Positions 23,391-33,575 of a stretch of DNA of 57,389 nt are shown here, in pieces. How positions within the stretch are numbered: the stretch's first letter is position 1; each line of letters begins with the position of its first letter. The notes below the pieces were generated by a model that was given only the letters and a program-made list of their open reading frames with translations, searched no databases and was not told the DNA's origin. The DNA is from an uncultured Bacteroidales bacterium. Lineage in GTDB: Bacteria > Bacteroidota > Bacteroidia > Bacteroidales > Bacteroidaceae. The translations under genes and the position numbers were made by a program. The DNA is taken from positions 1 through 57,389 of the forward strand of contig CACWFY010000020.1 in the NCBI GenBank assembly GCA_902760345.1, read 5' to 3'.

Positions 23391-25928
23391 TCAGAACATC
23401 AGCGTGAACCCTAACCGAACACTGTTTTTGGGTCCTCTGCGATCGTCGTTATAGTTCATTCGCCGCACATACTCTACTTGGAAGAAGCGGAAGATGCTGC
23501 GGATGCCCAGCGATATCTCCCAATAGGGAATATCCGGATTCATCAACCGCGTCTCTTCTGGGAAAAGCATCAGCACCTTGCTGCCAGCATTCCGTTCCAA
23601 ATAAGGATTGTTCTTGTCGGAAAGCGCTCCCCACAACATCTTGGCACCAATGTATTCGCGCCAGCGCAGACGGCGTATCAGTGGTATGCGGTTGAAGATC
23701 TTTCCCTGCATGTCCCAGTTGAAGTCTACACTGACAAAGCGGTCGTTCATAAACTCCATATTGTTGATGAGGTTGAACATGTGCTTACGGCTGAAATAAG
23801 AGAGGTTGGCAGCGGGCATGCACAACAGTGGGAAGGGAACCTGGCTCCACTGCACACCACCACGTGTGAAGAGGTCGATGCGTCCCCACGAGCCCAACCA
23901 AAAGCGCTTGAAGATGCTTGCCTCCGTATAATGATAGGTATAGTCGCTACCAAGCAGTCCCTTGATGCCGGCAGTATGACTGAGGGTAATAATGGGTGCC
24001 TCACGGTTTACCTTGTGGCGCTTCATCTTGGAATTAACATACAGTGCTCCCGGACTGTATTCCAACTCGGCACGCAGCTCCGTGGTACGGAACTTGACGG
24101 ATTCTGCCGACGACAATGGCATAAAAGCCATTTCTCCTGCAGCCTCGTTCTCTTCGGTCTTGATGCTAAACAAGGAGCGCAGCCCCCACTGTTCCTCGCG
24201 CTCGAAAGTCAGTCGCTGCTGGTGATAGAACATCATCTTGTCGACCTTGGCCCACCTCATCGCGGTGAAGAAGTTGTCCTTGTCAAAGCCCAAGAACTTG
24301 TCAGAGGGTGACATCACATCATAGGTGCTCAGGAAAGAGATGTTACGCTTGGGAAATTCGTTGGGCAGATACTTCTTCTTATTAAGCGACCACGTCATTT
24401 CTCCGCTATAGTAGGTATTCCTGCTCTTCCAGCCACGAGCGATATAACCTTTCCAGAAGAGGTGACGACTGAGATTGGCCGTTGTCTGTGCACCAAAGCG
24501 CGTACGCAGGCCATCAATGAAGTTGTTGCTAATCATAGAGGTGACAGGACCAATATCCACCTTGCTCTTCTTGCCCGTCTCTATATAGTTCTCCATGAGA
24601 ATCTTCAGCGCGCCTAACACATATTTGAAGCCACCGGTAGACTGCATGCCACTCAGAAAGTCGCCCATAGTGTTTTCGCTCTTGGTCAGCTCCACCTTAC
24701 GGTGTTGCTGCCAGAACTGGTCGTCCTGCAGCTCTGCGTCAGGGTCAACAGCTTTCTTAGCCTTGCCACGGAACAGCTCACGCGGTATCTCGTCGAAGGA
24801 GTAGTCGGACAGACGGGTCGTCTTGATGGCAACACCCTTCTGTACAAAGTCAAAAAGAGCCATTTCCACAATCATATCGTCGACAGAGAGTACCCACTCG
24901 CCAGTAGGCAGCTTCGTAAACTCCTGCACCAGTTTCATGTTTTCCACGAAGTTCACATCTGTCTGATTAGGCAGTATCAACTCACATCGTTTCACCTGAC
25001 ACGACGAGTCTTTCAGCACATACAAGTCGCCACGGAAACCGAAGTCCTGCTGGTTGTTGGGCAAGAAATGCAGATGGATGCAACTGTCGCGATCGACAAA
25101 CAGCGTATCTTCTATATAATAGCGGTAGAACGAGATAGCGCCGTCGCTGATAGGAGACGTAAATGGGTGTTGGAGGATGCGTACCTGGTCGTCATAGATA
25201 TTGATATCGGTAAAAATATCCTTCGTTACCGTATTCAGGATATCACCTGTCTGGAAGAAGTCGTTAATGCCGGATGAGCGCTGTCCTGTGATAATTTCTT
25301 TCTCATCATGAGGGCTCCGGCGATACACCTTTTGCGTCACTGTCTCATCAACACTGACAGGCAATATCAGTTTGCCCGTCAACTCATTGGTTTCTACCTG
25401 TTTGAGCAACCACGGGAACTTGCTCAATTTAGGGTTGGCAAGAAGTTGCGGATTGACCTCATTCAAGGCAAGCGTGAGCTTCTGGTATTTCTGATATTGA
25501 TAGTAGTCACGCCGTTCCAGATTGGTCCGTTTCTTATTAGCTATAACGCGTTTCATCAACTCTACAGCAGGATTGTTTTTCCTACTATAGCGGGTGCGCT
25601 TCTTCTTGACCGTCACCTCGCTCAGTGCCTTCGCATCCTGACGGAGCGAGACAAACATTTTCTCGCTATCGTCGGAGACATCGACGTGACGGGTTTTATA
25701 GCCCAGTACACTGATGGTCAGGCGTTTGCCCTTCAGCAAACGTATCGTAAAACGGCCCTGCGGGTCTGTGATTGCTACGAGGTTGTGTCCTTTGTACTGC
25801 ACACTGGCAAAACCAATTCCCTCACCTGTTGCCTCATCGACAACACGTCCCCTGATCAGATCTTGAGCCTGCAAGGGCAAGATCATCATCAGCAACAACA
25901 TCAACCCTATAATTCTAATCTTCTTCAT
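23391..25928 (-). CDS. DUF5686 outer-membrane protein with carboxypeptidase-like domain
   Basis: An 845-residue protein with a signal peptide (LMLLLMMILPLQAQ, cleavage near 21), a CarboxypepD_reg-like beta domain (about 22-110; IRGRVVDEATGEGIGFASVQ) and a long DUF5686 region that should fold into an outer-membrane barrel (alternating strands to the end, final LGFTLMF with terminal Phe). The family has no settled function. Its start overlaps the stop of the PAS histidine kinase by 4 bp, so the kinase and this protein are co-translated. Confidence 0.9.
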   Translation of the reverse strand: MKKIRIIGLMLLLMMILPLQAQDLIRGRVVDEATGEGIGFASVQYKGHNLVAITDPQGRFTIRLLKGKRLTISVLGYKTRHVDVSDDSEKMFVSLRQDAKALSEVTVKKKRTRYSRKNNPAVELMKRVIANKKRTNLERRDYYQYQKYQKLTLALNEVNPQLLANPKLSKFPWLLKQVETNELTGKLILPVSVDETVTQKVYRRSPHDEKEIITGQRSSGINDFFQTGDILNTVTKDIFTDINIYDDQVRILQHPFTSPISDGAISFYRYYIEDTLFVDRDSCIHLHFLPNNQQDFGFRGDLYVLKDSSCQVKRCELILPNQTDVNFVENMKLVQEFTKLPTGEWVLSVDDMIVEMALFDFVQKGVAIKTTRLSDYSFDEIPRELFRGKAKKAVDPDAELQDDQFWQQHRKVELTKSENTMGDFLSGMQSTGGFKYVLGALKILMENYIETGKKSKVDIGPVTSMISNNFIDGLRTRFGAQTTANLSRHLFWKGYIARGWKSRNTYYSGEMTWSLNKKKYLPNEFPKRNISFLSTYDVMSPSDKFLGFDKDNFFTAMRWAKVDKMMFYHQQRLTFEREEQWGLRSLFSIKTEENEAAGEMAFMPLSSAESVKFRTTELRAELEYSPGALYVNSKMKRHKVNREAPIITLSHTAGIKGLLGSDYTYHYTEASIFKRFWLGSWGRIDLFTRGGVQWSQVPFPLLCMPAANLSYFSRKHMFNLINNMEFMNDRFVSVDFNWDMQGKIFNRIPLIRRLRWREYIGAKMLWGALSDKNNPYLERNAGSKVLMLFPEETRLMNPDIPYWEISLGIRSIFRFFQVEYVRRMNYNDDRRGPKNSVRLGFTLMF

Positions 25929-27187
25929 TGGTAGGGTACATCAACCCAGAACAGCGAGCCAACGCCTATTTCTGAATCCATACCGACCTTGCCACCCAGC
26001 GTGCGTGCCAGACTTCGGCAGATACTCAGTCCAAGACCTGTTCCCTGTTCAAATTCATCAACTTTTACAAAACGTTCAAAGAGTTTATCACCACAGAACG
26101 CTGAGTCAATACCTTTTCCTGTGTCTCGCACCCAGACACGAATACTGCTGACCTGCACATTGCAGCCTATCGTAACACCGCCCTCCGTGGTAAACTTCAG
26201 CGCATTATCGATATAGTGGCTGAGAATCTGCATCAGGCGCACACGATCCGTAAACAACTCCAGATTCTCGGAATGTGGACTCACGGCTATTGTCAATTGT
26301 TTCTCCGTAGCACGCTGAGTAAACTTCTCTACCAATTCCTGTAACAAGTCGTTTACCAAGAATTGCGTCTTATGGACAGACTCGTCGCCCGCTTCCAGTC
26401 TCGACAGGCTCACCATGTCATCAAAGAGTTGCAACAGGTGAGCATTGTTCTGGCGTATCAGTCCCATCAACTGACTACGCTCCTCAGCGGTAGGCGTTGA
26501 TGTTGTCAGTACCTCGCTGAAGCCTACGATAGCATTCAGTGGTGTACGCACCTCATGGCTGATATTTGTCAGGAAGGCTGTCTTCAGACGATCGCTCTCT
26601 TCAGCCTGATTACGGGCGCGGATAAGTGCCATCTCTATCTCTTTCTGCTTGTCAATACGCATGGACGTACCGACAACCGTCAGCGGACGACCAGTAGAGT
26701 CGCGTCTGTCAATGACGGCATAGGTTTCACCCCATGTAGTACCATTACCCACCGGCGAAAGGGCTTGATATTGCTCATGCACCAAATCGGTACGACCCTC
26801 CAACAAATCCGTCATGCGCTCTGCCATGCGTTTCTTATCCTCCGGCAAGAGGTTGTTACAAAACAGCTCCACATCAGAGCCTGGCGGCACAGAAGGGATA
26901 TCCATGGCACCACGATAGTCGCTATCATAGGTAATCGTTCTTTCCTGTACATCGAGGTGCCACACAGCTAACTTCATAGCCTTCAGAACAAGGTCGTATT
27001 CGATGGTGCGGCGTTTGACGGTATTCAGCAAAGTCTGCTCATTAGCCAACTTCTTATACTGATATTGCTGCCAAATCAAATAAACCACCAAGAATAAAAT
27101 CAACGGGAGTGTTATCAACCAAAACAGAATGTCTATCTGCATCAGGTTGTCCAGACTTATTCGTGACAGTATTCCTATTGTATTCAT
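25925..27187 (-). CDS. PAS-domain sensor histidine kinase
   Basis: A 420-residue kinase with one N-terminal membrane helix (about 18-40), a PAS domain (~65-180), HisKA with phosphoacceptor His211 in NISHEVRTPLN, and a HATPase domain (N box HYIDNALKFT, G1 DTGKGID, G2 GTGLGLSICRSL). No receiver domain and no adjacent response regulator. It begins 24 bp after a TAACTTTG promoter and shares a palindromic divergent promoter with the RNA methyltransferase gene. A second ATG at codon 16 is possible. Confidence 0.9.
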   Translation of the reverse strand: MNTIGILSRISLDNLMQIDILFWLITLPLILFLVVYLIWQQYQYKKLANEQTLLNTVKRRTIEYDLVLKAMKLAVWHLDVQERTITYDSDYRGAMDIPSVPPGSDVELFCNNLLPEDKKRMAERMTDLLEGRTDLVHEQYQALSPVGNGTTWGETYAVIDRRDSTGRPLTVVGTSMRIDKQKEIEMALIRARNQAEESDRLKTAFLTNISHEVRTPLNAIVGFSEVLTTSTPTAEERSQLMGLIRQNNAHLLQLFDDMVSLSRLEAGDESVHKTQFLVNDLLQELVEKFTQRATEKQLTIAVSPHSENLELFTDRVRLMQILSHYIDNALKFTTEGGVTIGCNVQVSSIRVWVRDTGKGIDSAFCGDKLFERFVKVDEFEQGTGLGLSICRSLARTLGGKVGMDSEIGVGSLFWVDVPYQ

Positions 27188-27210
27188 TCGGCTAAGCAGT
27201 TAAGAATGCG

Positions 27211-27289
27211 CAAAGTTACGAAAAAGAATCGGAAAACCAAAGAAAAATGCGTTTTTCTTTGGTTTTTCGCTCTGTTTGCACTATCTTTG
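27211..27289. promoter_or_regulatory. Divergent promoter pair on a 34-bp dyad
   Basis: Leftward: TAACTTTG (27211-27218) with TTTG at 27238-27241. Rightward: TTTG (27258-27261), 20-bp spacer, TATCTTTG (27282-27289). Both -33 boxes lie in the arms of a perfect 15-bp inverted repeat (27233-27247 with 27252-27266, loop TGCG). A closely similar ~70-bp sequence recurs at 48590-48660. Confidence 0.7.
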
Positions 27290-27314
27290 CACCACAATTA
27301 CACCTTTTTAAATA

Positions 27315-28784
27315 ATGACACAAGAATTTGAAATCATCGCCAAGACCTTTATGGGTTTAGAGCCCGTCTTAGCGAAGGAGTTAGCGCAATTGGGCGCAAG
27401 CGACGTACAAGTTGGACGTCGAATGGTATCTTTCAAGGGTGATAAAGAGCTCTTGTATCGCGCCAATTTCCAACTACACACCGCCATACGTATTCTAAAA
27501 CCCATCAAGCACTTCCGTGCACTTTCTGCCGACGATGTCTATGAAGGAGTTAAAGATATTGACTGGAGCGAATATATTGCCCTTGACAAGACCTTTGCCG
27601 TCGACTCAGTGGTATTCTCCGAGGAATTCAGACACTCGAAGTTCGTTGCCTACAAGGTGAAAGATGCTATCGTCGACCAATTCCGTGAGCGAACAGGAAA
27701 ACGCCCGAATATCAGCATCAGCAATCCCGACATACGACTGCACATTCATATAGCAGAAGACCAATGTACGCTGTCTCTTGACTCCAGCGGAGAGTCACTG
27801 CACCGTCGCGGTTACCGCCAAGAGTCTGTTGAAGCACCGCTCAACGAGGTGCTGGCAGCAGGAATGATTCTGATGACGGGGTGGCAGGGAGAGACCGACT
27901 TTATAGACCCTATGTGTGGCTCAGGTACCCTGCTCATTGAGGCTGCACTCATTGCCCGCAACATGGCTCCGGGTCTGTTCCGCAAGGAATTTGCCTTCGA
28001 GAAATGGCCCGATTTCGACGCCGACCTCTTCGACAAGATATACAATGACGACTCTCAGGAGCGTGAGTTCAACCACCATATCTACGGCTACGACGTAGAC
28101 ATCAAGGCTGTCAATACTGCACGCCTCAATGCGAAGGCTGCTGGTCTTACCAGCGACATCACCGTTGAGGAACGTGACTTCAAGGACTTCAGCCAACCCA
28201 AGGAGAAGAGTATCATCGTCACCAACCCACCCTATGGCGAGCGTATATCGACACCTGATTTATTGGGTACTTATAAGATGATTGGCGAACGACTGAAGCA
28301 CCAGTTTACCGGCAATGAGGCATGGATTCTCTCCTACCGCGAGGAGTGCTTTGCACAGATTGGCCTGAAGCCCAGCATCAAGATTCCTGTCTTCAATGGT
28401 TCTTTGGAGTGCGAGTTCCGTAAGTACCAGATGTTTGACGGCAAGATGAGCGTCTTCCGCGAAGAGGGCGGTATTGTCAAGACAGAAGAGGAAAAGCAGA
28501 AAATGGCTGAGAAGCGCCGATTCAAGCAAAACCGCGAGTTCAAGAAACGTCTTGATGAACAGGAAGAGAATGCAGAGGCTGACATCCGCACATTCAAGTT
28601 CCGCTCGTTAGAGAAGAAAGAGTCCAAAAAGCCATACGAAGCAAGGGAATCGAGAGAAGACAGACGCTCAAGAGACTTCAGGAAGTCTAAAGACTCCAGA
28701 GACTTCAGAGGACCTAAGGGCAACCGCGAGTTCAAGAAACCATTCAAGAAGGACAACCGCCGTTTCCACGATGATGAAGATTAA
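27315..28784 (+). CDS. THUMP-domain class I RNA methyltransferase (RlmL type)
   Basis: A 489-residue enzyme expected to methylate a guanine N2 in 23S rRNA. The THUMP RNA-binding domain covers ~45-160, the UPF0020 methylase domain ~165-385 with SAM motif DPMCGSGTLLIEA and catalytic NPPYGER. The RlmK half found in the E. coli fusion is missing, as usual in this phylum. The last ~95 residues are a low-complexity Lys/Arg/Glu tail (REFKK, SREDRRSRDFRKSKDSRD) that probably binds RNA. It overlaps the start of the peptidase gene by 14 bp. Confidence 0.9.
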   Translation: MTQEFEIIAKTFMGLEPVLAKELAQLGASDVQVGRRMVSFKGDKELLYRANFQLHTAIRILKPIKHFRALSADDVYEGVKDIDWSEYIALDKTFAVDSVVFSEEFRHSKFVAYKVKDAIVDQFRERTGKRPNISISNPDIRLHIHIAEDQCTLSLDSSGESLHRRGYRQESVEAPLNEVLAAGMILMTGWQGETDFIDPMCGSGTLLIEAALIARNMAPGLFRKEFAFEKWPDFDADLFDKIYNDDSQEREFNHHIYGYDVDIKAVNTARLNAKAAGLTSDITVEERDFKDFSQPKEKSIIVTNPPYGERISTPDLLGTYKMIGERLKHQFTGNEAWILSYREECFAQIGLKPSIKIPVFNGSLECEFRKYQMFDGKMSVFREEGGIVKTEEEKQKMAEKRRFKQNREFKKRLDEQEENAEADIRTFKFRSLEKKESKKPYEARESREDRRSRDFRKSKDSRDFRGPKGNREFKKPFKKDNRRFHDDED

Positions 28785-30960
28785 AATTTTCTTTCTCATT
28801 CTCACCCTGTCAATCAACATGTCAGCCCAAGAAGAGAAGCTGTTCACCCTTGAAGATCTGAATTTCGGTGGCAACAACTACCGTAACATGCAGCCAAAGA
28901 ACAGATGGTATGCATGGTGGGGCGATGAACTCATTCGCACCGATGTGGAAGAGTGTTATCTTGTCAACAAGAAGACAGGCAAGGAGAAGCTACTCTTCAC
29001 ACTTGACGAGATAAACAGATGGCTCGTTAGTGACGACTCGCACTATGTCCGTGCACTCTATCATGCGACTTTCCCATACCCGGACCAACCATTGGTGGCC
29101 CTGGGTAATAAACGGTCATTTCTGTTGTTCAACTTCAAAACGCACAAGATTGTATGGCAGGACAGCATTTCTGGTCAGACTGCCAACGACTGGAACAAGG
29201 TATCAAAAGCGACAGCATACGTGGAGAACTACCAGCTCTTTGTGGTTGACGCCAACGGCAAGAAGCATCAGCTGACTACCGATGGTAGCCGCGAGATCGT
29301 CTATGGGCAAAGCGTTCACCGCAACGAATTCGGCATTGACAAAGGCACTTTCTGGAGTCCCGACGGGCAAAAGCTGGCATTCTACCGCATGGACCAGAGT
29401 ATGGTAGCCGATTATCCGCAGGTAGATATCTTCCCTCGTGAAGCTACCTACGAACCCGACAAATACCCTATGGCAGGTATGACAAGTCATGTTGTTACCG
29501 TTGGCGTTTACGATTTACAGACAAACAAAACCATTTACCTTAAGACTCCCCTCTCTTTGGAAAAGTCGGAGGAGGCTTGCTATTTCACCAATATCGCCTG
29601 GAGCCCTGACGCCAAGAGCATCTATATGTTCGAGTTGAACCGCGACCAAAACGACTGTCGACTCGTCAGCTACGATGCGGAAACTGGCGAGAGAAAGGCT
29701 GAACTGTATCGTGAAACCAGCGACAAATATGTAGAGCCGATGCACCCCATCGTCTTCCTGCCATGGGATAACACAACATTCATGATGCAGAGCCAGCGTG
29801 ATGGCTACAACCACCTCTACCTTTTTAATAATAAGGGGGAGATGCTGAGGCAGTTGACGAAAGGGCCGTGGGTCGTTGAGGATGTGCTGGGCTTTAACAG
29901 AAAAGACAAGAGCATCATTATTGCATCGAACGAGAAGAGTGCCATCCAGCGCAACATCTATCGTGTAGACATCAAGACGGGCAAGCGCACACTGCTGGAC
30001 AATGGCCGCGGTTCTCATCGTGGTGAATTGTCGGAGAGCGGCATGTATCTCGTTGACCGTTATACTGAGCCTGACGTACCTCGCAATATTGATGTTGTCA
30101 GCACGCAGACAGCAAAGACCGTACGCCTACTGACAGCAGCAGACCCCTGGCAGGGCTATCAGCAACCCATCTTCGAGAGCGGTACCATCAAGGCTGCCGA
30201 CGGTAGGACCGACCTATATTATCGAATGGTGAAGCCCCACAATTTTGATGCCACAAAAAAATATCCCACTGTGGTCTATGTCTATGGCGGTCCTCACGCC
30301 CACAACGTGGAGGCTTCATGGCACTGGCAGAGCCGTACTTGGGAGACCTACATGGCACAGAAGGGCTATATCGTCTTTATTCTCGACAACCGTGGTTCAG
30401 AGAATCGCGGTCGCGACTTTGAGCAAGTGACCTTCCGTCAATTAGGTCAAGTCGAGATGCAAGACCAAATGAAGGGTGTGGAGTATCTGAAGAATCTGCC
30501 GTATGTAGATGCCCAACGCATGGGCGTTCACGGCTGGAGTTTTGGCGGTTTCATGACCATCTCCCTCATGCTTAACTACCCCGACGTTTTTAAAGTTGGT
30601 GTCGCTGGAGGTCCTGTCATCGACTGGAAATGGTATGAGATTATGTATGGTGAGCGCTATATGGACACGCCCCAGACGAATCCAGAGGGCTATGAAAAGA
30701 GTAGCCTCATCAACAAGGCAGGTCATTTGAAAGGCAAGCTACAAATAATAACGGGCTACAACGACCCAACGGTTGTTCCACAGCATTGTCTGTCGTTCCT
30801 CGACGCCTGCATTAAAGCTGGCACCCAGCCAGACTTCTTTGCTTATCCCGGTGAGGAGCACAATATGCGCGGACATGCCAGTGTACATCTGCATGAACGC
30901 ATCACACAATATTTTGAAGACTATTTGAAGCCTACTCCCAAAAAGGAGGGGAGGAATTAA
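28771..30960 (+). CDS. Dipeptidyl peptidase IV, S9 family
   Basis: A 729-residue secreted serine peptidase that removes X-Pro or X-Ala dipeptides from peptide N-termini. Signal peptide to about residue 19, DPP-IV beta-propeller ~90-480, then the alpha/beta-hydrolase domain with nucleophile Ser590 (GWSFGG), likely Asp665 (GYNDPTVV) and His697 (GEEHNMRG). The double-Glu region of DPP-IV is only partly visible. The length matches the family. Start is 28771 or 28774. The last codon and stop sit in a heptamer array that leads directly into serB. Confidence 0.92.
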   Translation: MMKIKIFFLILTLSINMSAQEEKLFTLEDLNFGGNNYRNMQPKNRWYAWWGDELIRTDVEECYLVNKKTGKEKLLFTLDEINRWLVSDDSHYVRALYHATFPYPDQPLVALGNKRSFLLFNFKTHKIVWQDSISGQTANDWNKVSKATAYVENYQLFVVDANGKKHQLTTDGSREIVYGQSVHRNEFGIDKGTFWSPDGQKLAFYRMDQSMVADYPQVDIFPREATYEPDKYPMAGMTSHVVTVGVYDLQTNKTIYLKTPLSLEKSEEACYFTNIAWSPDAKSIYMFELNRDQNDCRLVSYDAETGERKAELYRETSDKYVEPMHPIVFLPWDNTTFMMQSQRDGYNHLYLFNNKGEMLRQLTKGPWVVEDVLGFNRKDKSIIIASNEKSAIQRNIYRVDIKTGKRTLLDNGRGSHRGELSESGMYLVDRYTEPDVPRNIDVVSTQTAKTVRLLTAADPWQGYQQPIFESGTIKAADGRTDLYYRMVKPHNFDATKKYPTVVYVYGGPHAHNVEASWHWQSRTWETYMAQKGYIVFILDNRGSENRGRDFEQVTFRQLGQVEMQDQMKGVEYLKNLPYVDAQRMGVHGWSFGGFMTISLMLNYPDVFKVGVAGGPVIDWKWYEIMYGERYMDTPQTNPEGYEKSSLINKAGHLKGKLQIITGYNDPTVVPQHCLSFLDACIKAGTQPDFFAYPGEEHNMRGHASVHLHERITQYFEDYLKPTPKKEGRN

Positions 30961-30981
30961 GAATTAAGCATTAAGAATTAG
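30954..30981. repeat. Heptamer array between the peptidase and serB, 4 units
   Basis: GAATTAA, GAATTAA, GCATTAA, GAATTAG. The first unit provides the peptidase stop codon and the array ends 4 bp before the GTG start of serB, displacing any ribosome site. Same words as at 7804-7838. Confidence 0.85.
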
Positions 30982-30985
30982 AGTT

Positions 30986-32215
30986 GTGAAAGAAGAACAG
31001 ATATTAGTACGCATTACCGGACAGGACCGTCCTGGATTAACTGCCGCAGTTATGGGTATCCTTGCTAAATATGATGCTCAGGTACTCGACATCGGCCAGG
31101 CAGACATCCACAGCACATTGTCACTCGGTATTCTCATCCGCATGGACGAGATGAAATCTGGCTTAGCCATGAAGGAACTGCTGTTTAAGGCCACTGAGTT
31201 GGGTGTTAATATCGGTTTTGCACCCATCAGCGATGATGAATATGAAGACTGGGTAGGTCACCAAGGCAAGAACCGCTACATTCTCATGGTACTGGGACGC
31301 CAGTTGGAGGCTCGACAGATAGAAGCTGCCACGCGCATTCTGGCTGACCAGGGGCTGAACATCGACAGCATTCTGCGTCTAACAGGTAGAAAGAGTATCA
31401 AACAACTCGATAAGCACACCCGTGCCTGCATCCAGTTCTCGCTGCGCGGCGAACCCATCAACCGCCAGGAGATGCAGCGTAAGCTGATGAAGCTGTCTAG
31501 TGAAATGGAGATAGACTTCTCTTTCCAGAAAGATGATATGTTCCGACGCATGCGTCGTCTCATCTGTTTCGATATGGACTCCACACTGATTCAGACGGAG
31601 TGCATAGATGAATTGGCCGAGCGCAATGGCGTGGGGGACCAGGTACGTGCTATCACCGAGAGTGCTATGCGTGGCGAGATAGACTTCAAGGAGAGTTTCA
31701 CCCGTCGCGTAGCATTGTTGAAAGGTTTGGATGTCAGCGTCATGCAGGACATTGCCGAGCATCTGCCCATTACGGAAGGTGCAGACCGCTTGATGTCGGT
31801 ACTGAAGACCTGCGGTTACAAGATTGCCATCCTCTCTGGTGGATTCACCTTCTTTGGCGAATACTTACAGCGCCGCTACGGTATTGATTATGTCTATGCC
31901 AATGAGTTGGAGGTGGGAGAAGACGGCAAACTGACAGGCCGCTATATCGGTGAAATCGTAGACGGTCACCGCAAGGCTGAGTTGCTCAAGCTCATCGCAC
32001 AAGTAGAGAAGGTCAACTTAGCACAGACCATTGCTGTTGGTGATGGCGCCAACGACCTGCCTATGATTAGTGAGGCTGGCCTTGGCATTGCTTTCCATGC
32101 CAAGCCCCGTGTGGTGGCTAATGCCAAGCAGAGCATCAATACCCTCGGACTGGACGGCGTGCTCTACTTCCTCGGTTTCAAGGACAGTTATCTGGGAGAC
32201 CAGGGAAAACTATAA
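30986..32215 (+). CDS. serB: Phosphoserine phosphatase with ACT domains
   Basis: A 409-residue enzyme for the last step of serine synthesis. Two N-terminal ACT-like regulatory domains (~1-80 and ~90-170), then a HAD phosphatase domain with nucleophile motif FDMDSTLI (Asp ~193), SGGFTFFGEYL and the metal motif GDGANDLPM. Longer than E. coli SerB and typical of Bacteroidota. The start codon is GTG; no nearby ATG gives an intact first ACT domain. Confidence 0.93.
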   Translation: MKEEQILVRITGQDRPGLTAAVMGILAKYDAQVLDIGQADIHSTLSLGILIRMDEMKSGLAMKELLFKATELGVNIGFAPISDDEYEDWVGHQGKNRYILMVLGRQLEARQIEAATRILADQGLNIDSILRLTGRKSIKQLDKHTRACIQFSLRGEPINRQEMQRKLMKLSSEMEIDFSFQKDDMFRRMRRLICFDMDSTLIQTECIDELAERNGVGDQVRAITESAMRGEIDFKESFTRRVALLKGLDVSVMQDIAEHLPITEGADRLMSVLKTCGYKIAILSGGFTFFGEYLQRRYGIDYVYANELEVGEDGKLTGRYIGEIVDGHRKAELLKLIAQVEKVNLAQTIAVGDGANDLPMISEAGLGIAFHAKPRVVANAKQSINTLGLDGVLYFLGFKDSYLGDQGKL

Positions 32216-32256
32216 AGGAGAATACCGGATTATCAAAATAAAAAAAATATAACAAT

Positions 32257-33543
32257 ATGAAAATACTACTTTTAGGCAGTGGCGGTCGCGAACATGCCTT
32301 GGCATGGAAGATTGCACAGAGTGAGAAATGTGAGAAACTGTTCATCGCCCCAGGCAACGCCGGCACCAGTAATTGCGGAGAAAATGTAGCCATGAAAGCA
32401 GACGACTTTGAAGCTATCAAACAGTTTTGCGTTGCTCAAGCCATTGACATGGTGGTTGTAGGACCCGAAGACCCACTGGTTAAAGGTATCTACGACGACA
32501 TGAGAGCTGACGAGCGCACGAAGAATATTCCCGTCATTGGCCCATCGAAGGCTGGTGCCGTACTGGAAGGGTCTAAGGACTTTGCCAAAGCATTCATGGT
32601 ACGCCACAACATTCCTACAGCTCGTTACGAGACGTTCGATGGAGAGCATGTTCAGGAAGGGTTAGCCTTCTTGGAAACACTCCAGGCCCCCTATGTGCTG
32701 AAGGCTGACGGTCTCTGTGCCGGTAAGGGTGTACTCATCCTCCCTACCCTCGAAGAAGCCAAGAAGGAACTGCAGGAGATGCTGGGCGGCATGTTTGGCA
32801 ATGCCAGCAGTCGTGTGGTCATCGAGGAATTTATGAGCGGCATCGAGTGCAGCGTTTTTGTACTGACTGATGGCGAGCACTATCAGATACTGCCTGAAGC
32901 CAAGGACTACAAGCGCATTGGCGAGGGCGATACCGGTCTTAACACGGGCGGTATGGGTTCTGTCAGTCCCGTACCCTTTGCTACCAAGGAGTGGATGCAG
33001 AAGGTGGAAGACCATATTATTCGTCCTACAGTAAAGGGCTTGAAAGCCGATGGCATCGACTATAAGGGCTTCATCTTCTTTGGTCTCATCAACCGCACCA
33101 ATACACCTAATGGCGAGCCCGAACCCTATGTTATTGAATACAACTGTCGTATGGGCGATCCAGAGACAGAAACCGTTATGCTGCGTCTGAAGAGCGATAT
33201 CGTCGACCTCTTCGAGGGTGTGGCTGCAGGTCATCTCGACCAGCATCCCGTCGTCTTCGACGATCGTTCAGCAGTCTGTGTTATGCTAGTGAGCGGTGGC
33301 TATCCAGAAGCATACAAGAAGGGCTATCCCATCAGTGGCATCAATCTTGTTGAAGGCTCTGTCGTCTTCCATGCCGGCACAACAACAAAAGACGGCGAGG
33401 TTGTCACCAATGGTGGCCGCGTCATTGCCGTTTCCTCTTATGGCAAGAACAAGGAAGAAGCACTGCAGAAATCGTTCACTGAAGCGCAGAAGATACAGTT
33501 TACCGACAAGTACTTCCGTCGAGACATCGGAGCAGACCTATAA
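32257..33543 (+). CDS. purD: Phosphoribosylamine-glycine ligase
   Basis: A 428-residue ATP-grasp enzyme, second step of purine synthesis. N-terminal domain [23 protein letters not shown] and [13 protein letters not shown]-grasp core with [29 protein letters not shown] and [10 protein letters not shown]. Length is standard. It lies 41 bp after serB. Confidence 0.97.
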   Translation: MKILLLGSGGREHALAWKIAQSEKCEKLFIAPGNAGTSNCGENVAMKADDFEAIKQFCVAQAIDMVVVGPEDPLVKGIYDDMRADERTKNIPVIGPSKAGAVLEGSKDFAKAFMVRHNIPTARYETFDGEHVQEGLAFLETLQAPYVLKADGLCAGKGVLILPTLEEAKKELQEMLGGMFGNASSRVVIEEFMSGIECSVFVLTDGEHYQILPEAKDYKRIGEGDTGLNTGGMGSVSPVPFATKEWMQKVEDHIIRPTVKGLKADGIDYKGFIFFGLINRTNTPNGEPEPYVIEYNCRMGDPETETVMLRLKSDIVDLFEGVAAGHLDQHPVVFDDRSAVCVMLVSGGYPEAYKKGYPISGINLVEGSVVFHAGTTTKDGEVVTNGGRVIAVSSYGKNKEEALQKSFTEAQKIQFTDKYFRRDIGADL

Positions 33544-33575
33544 AGGTACCCACACGCTTAGTTGACAGTTTAGAG

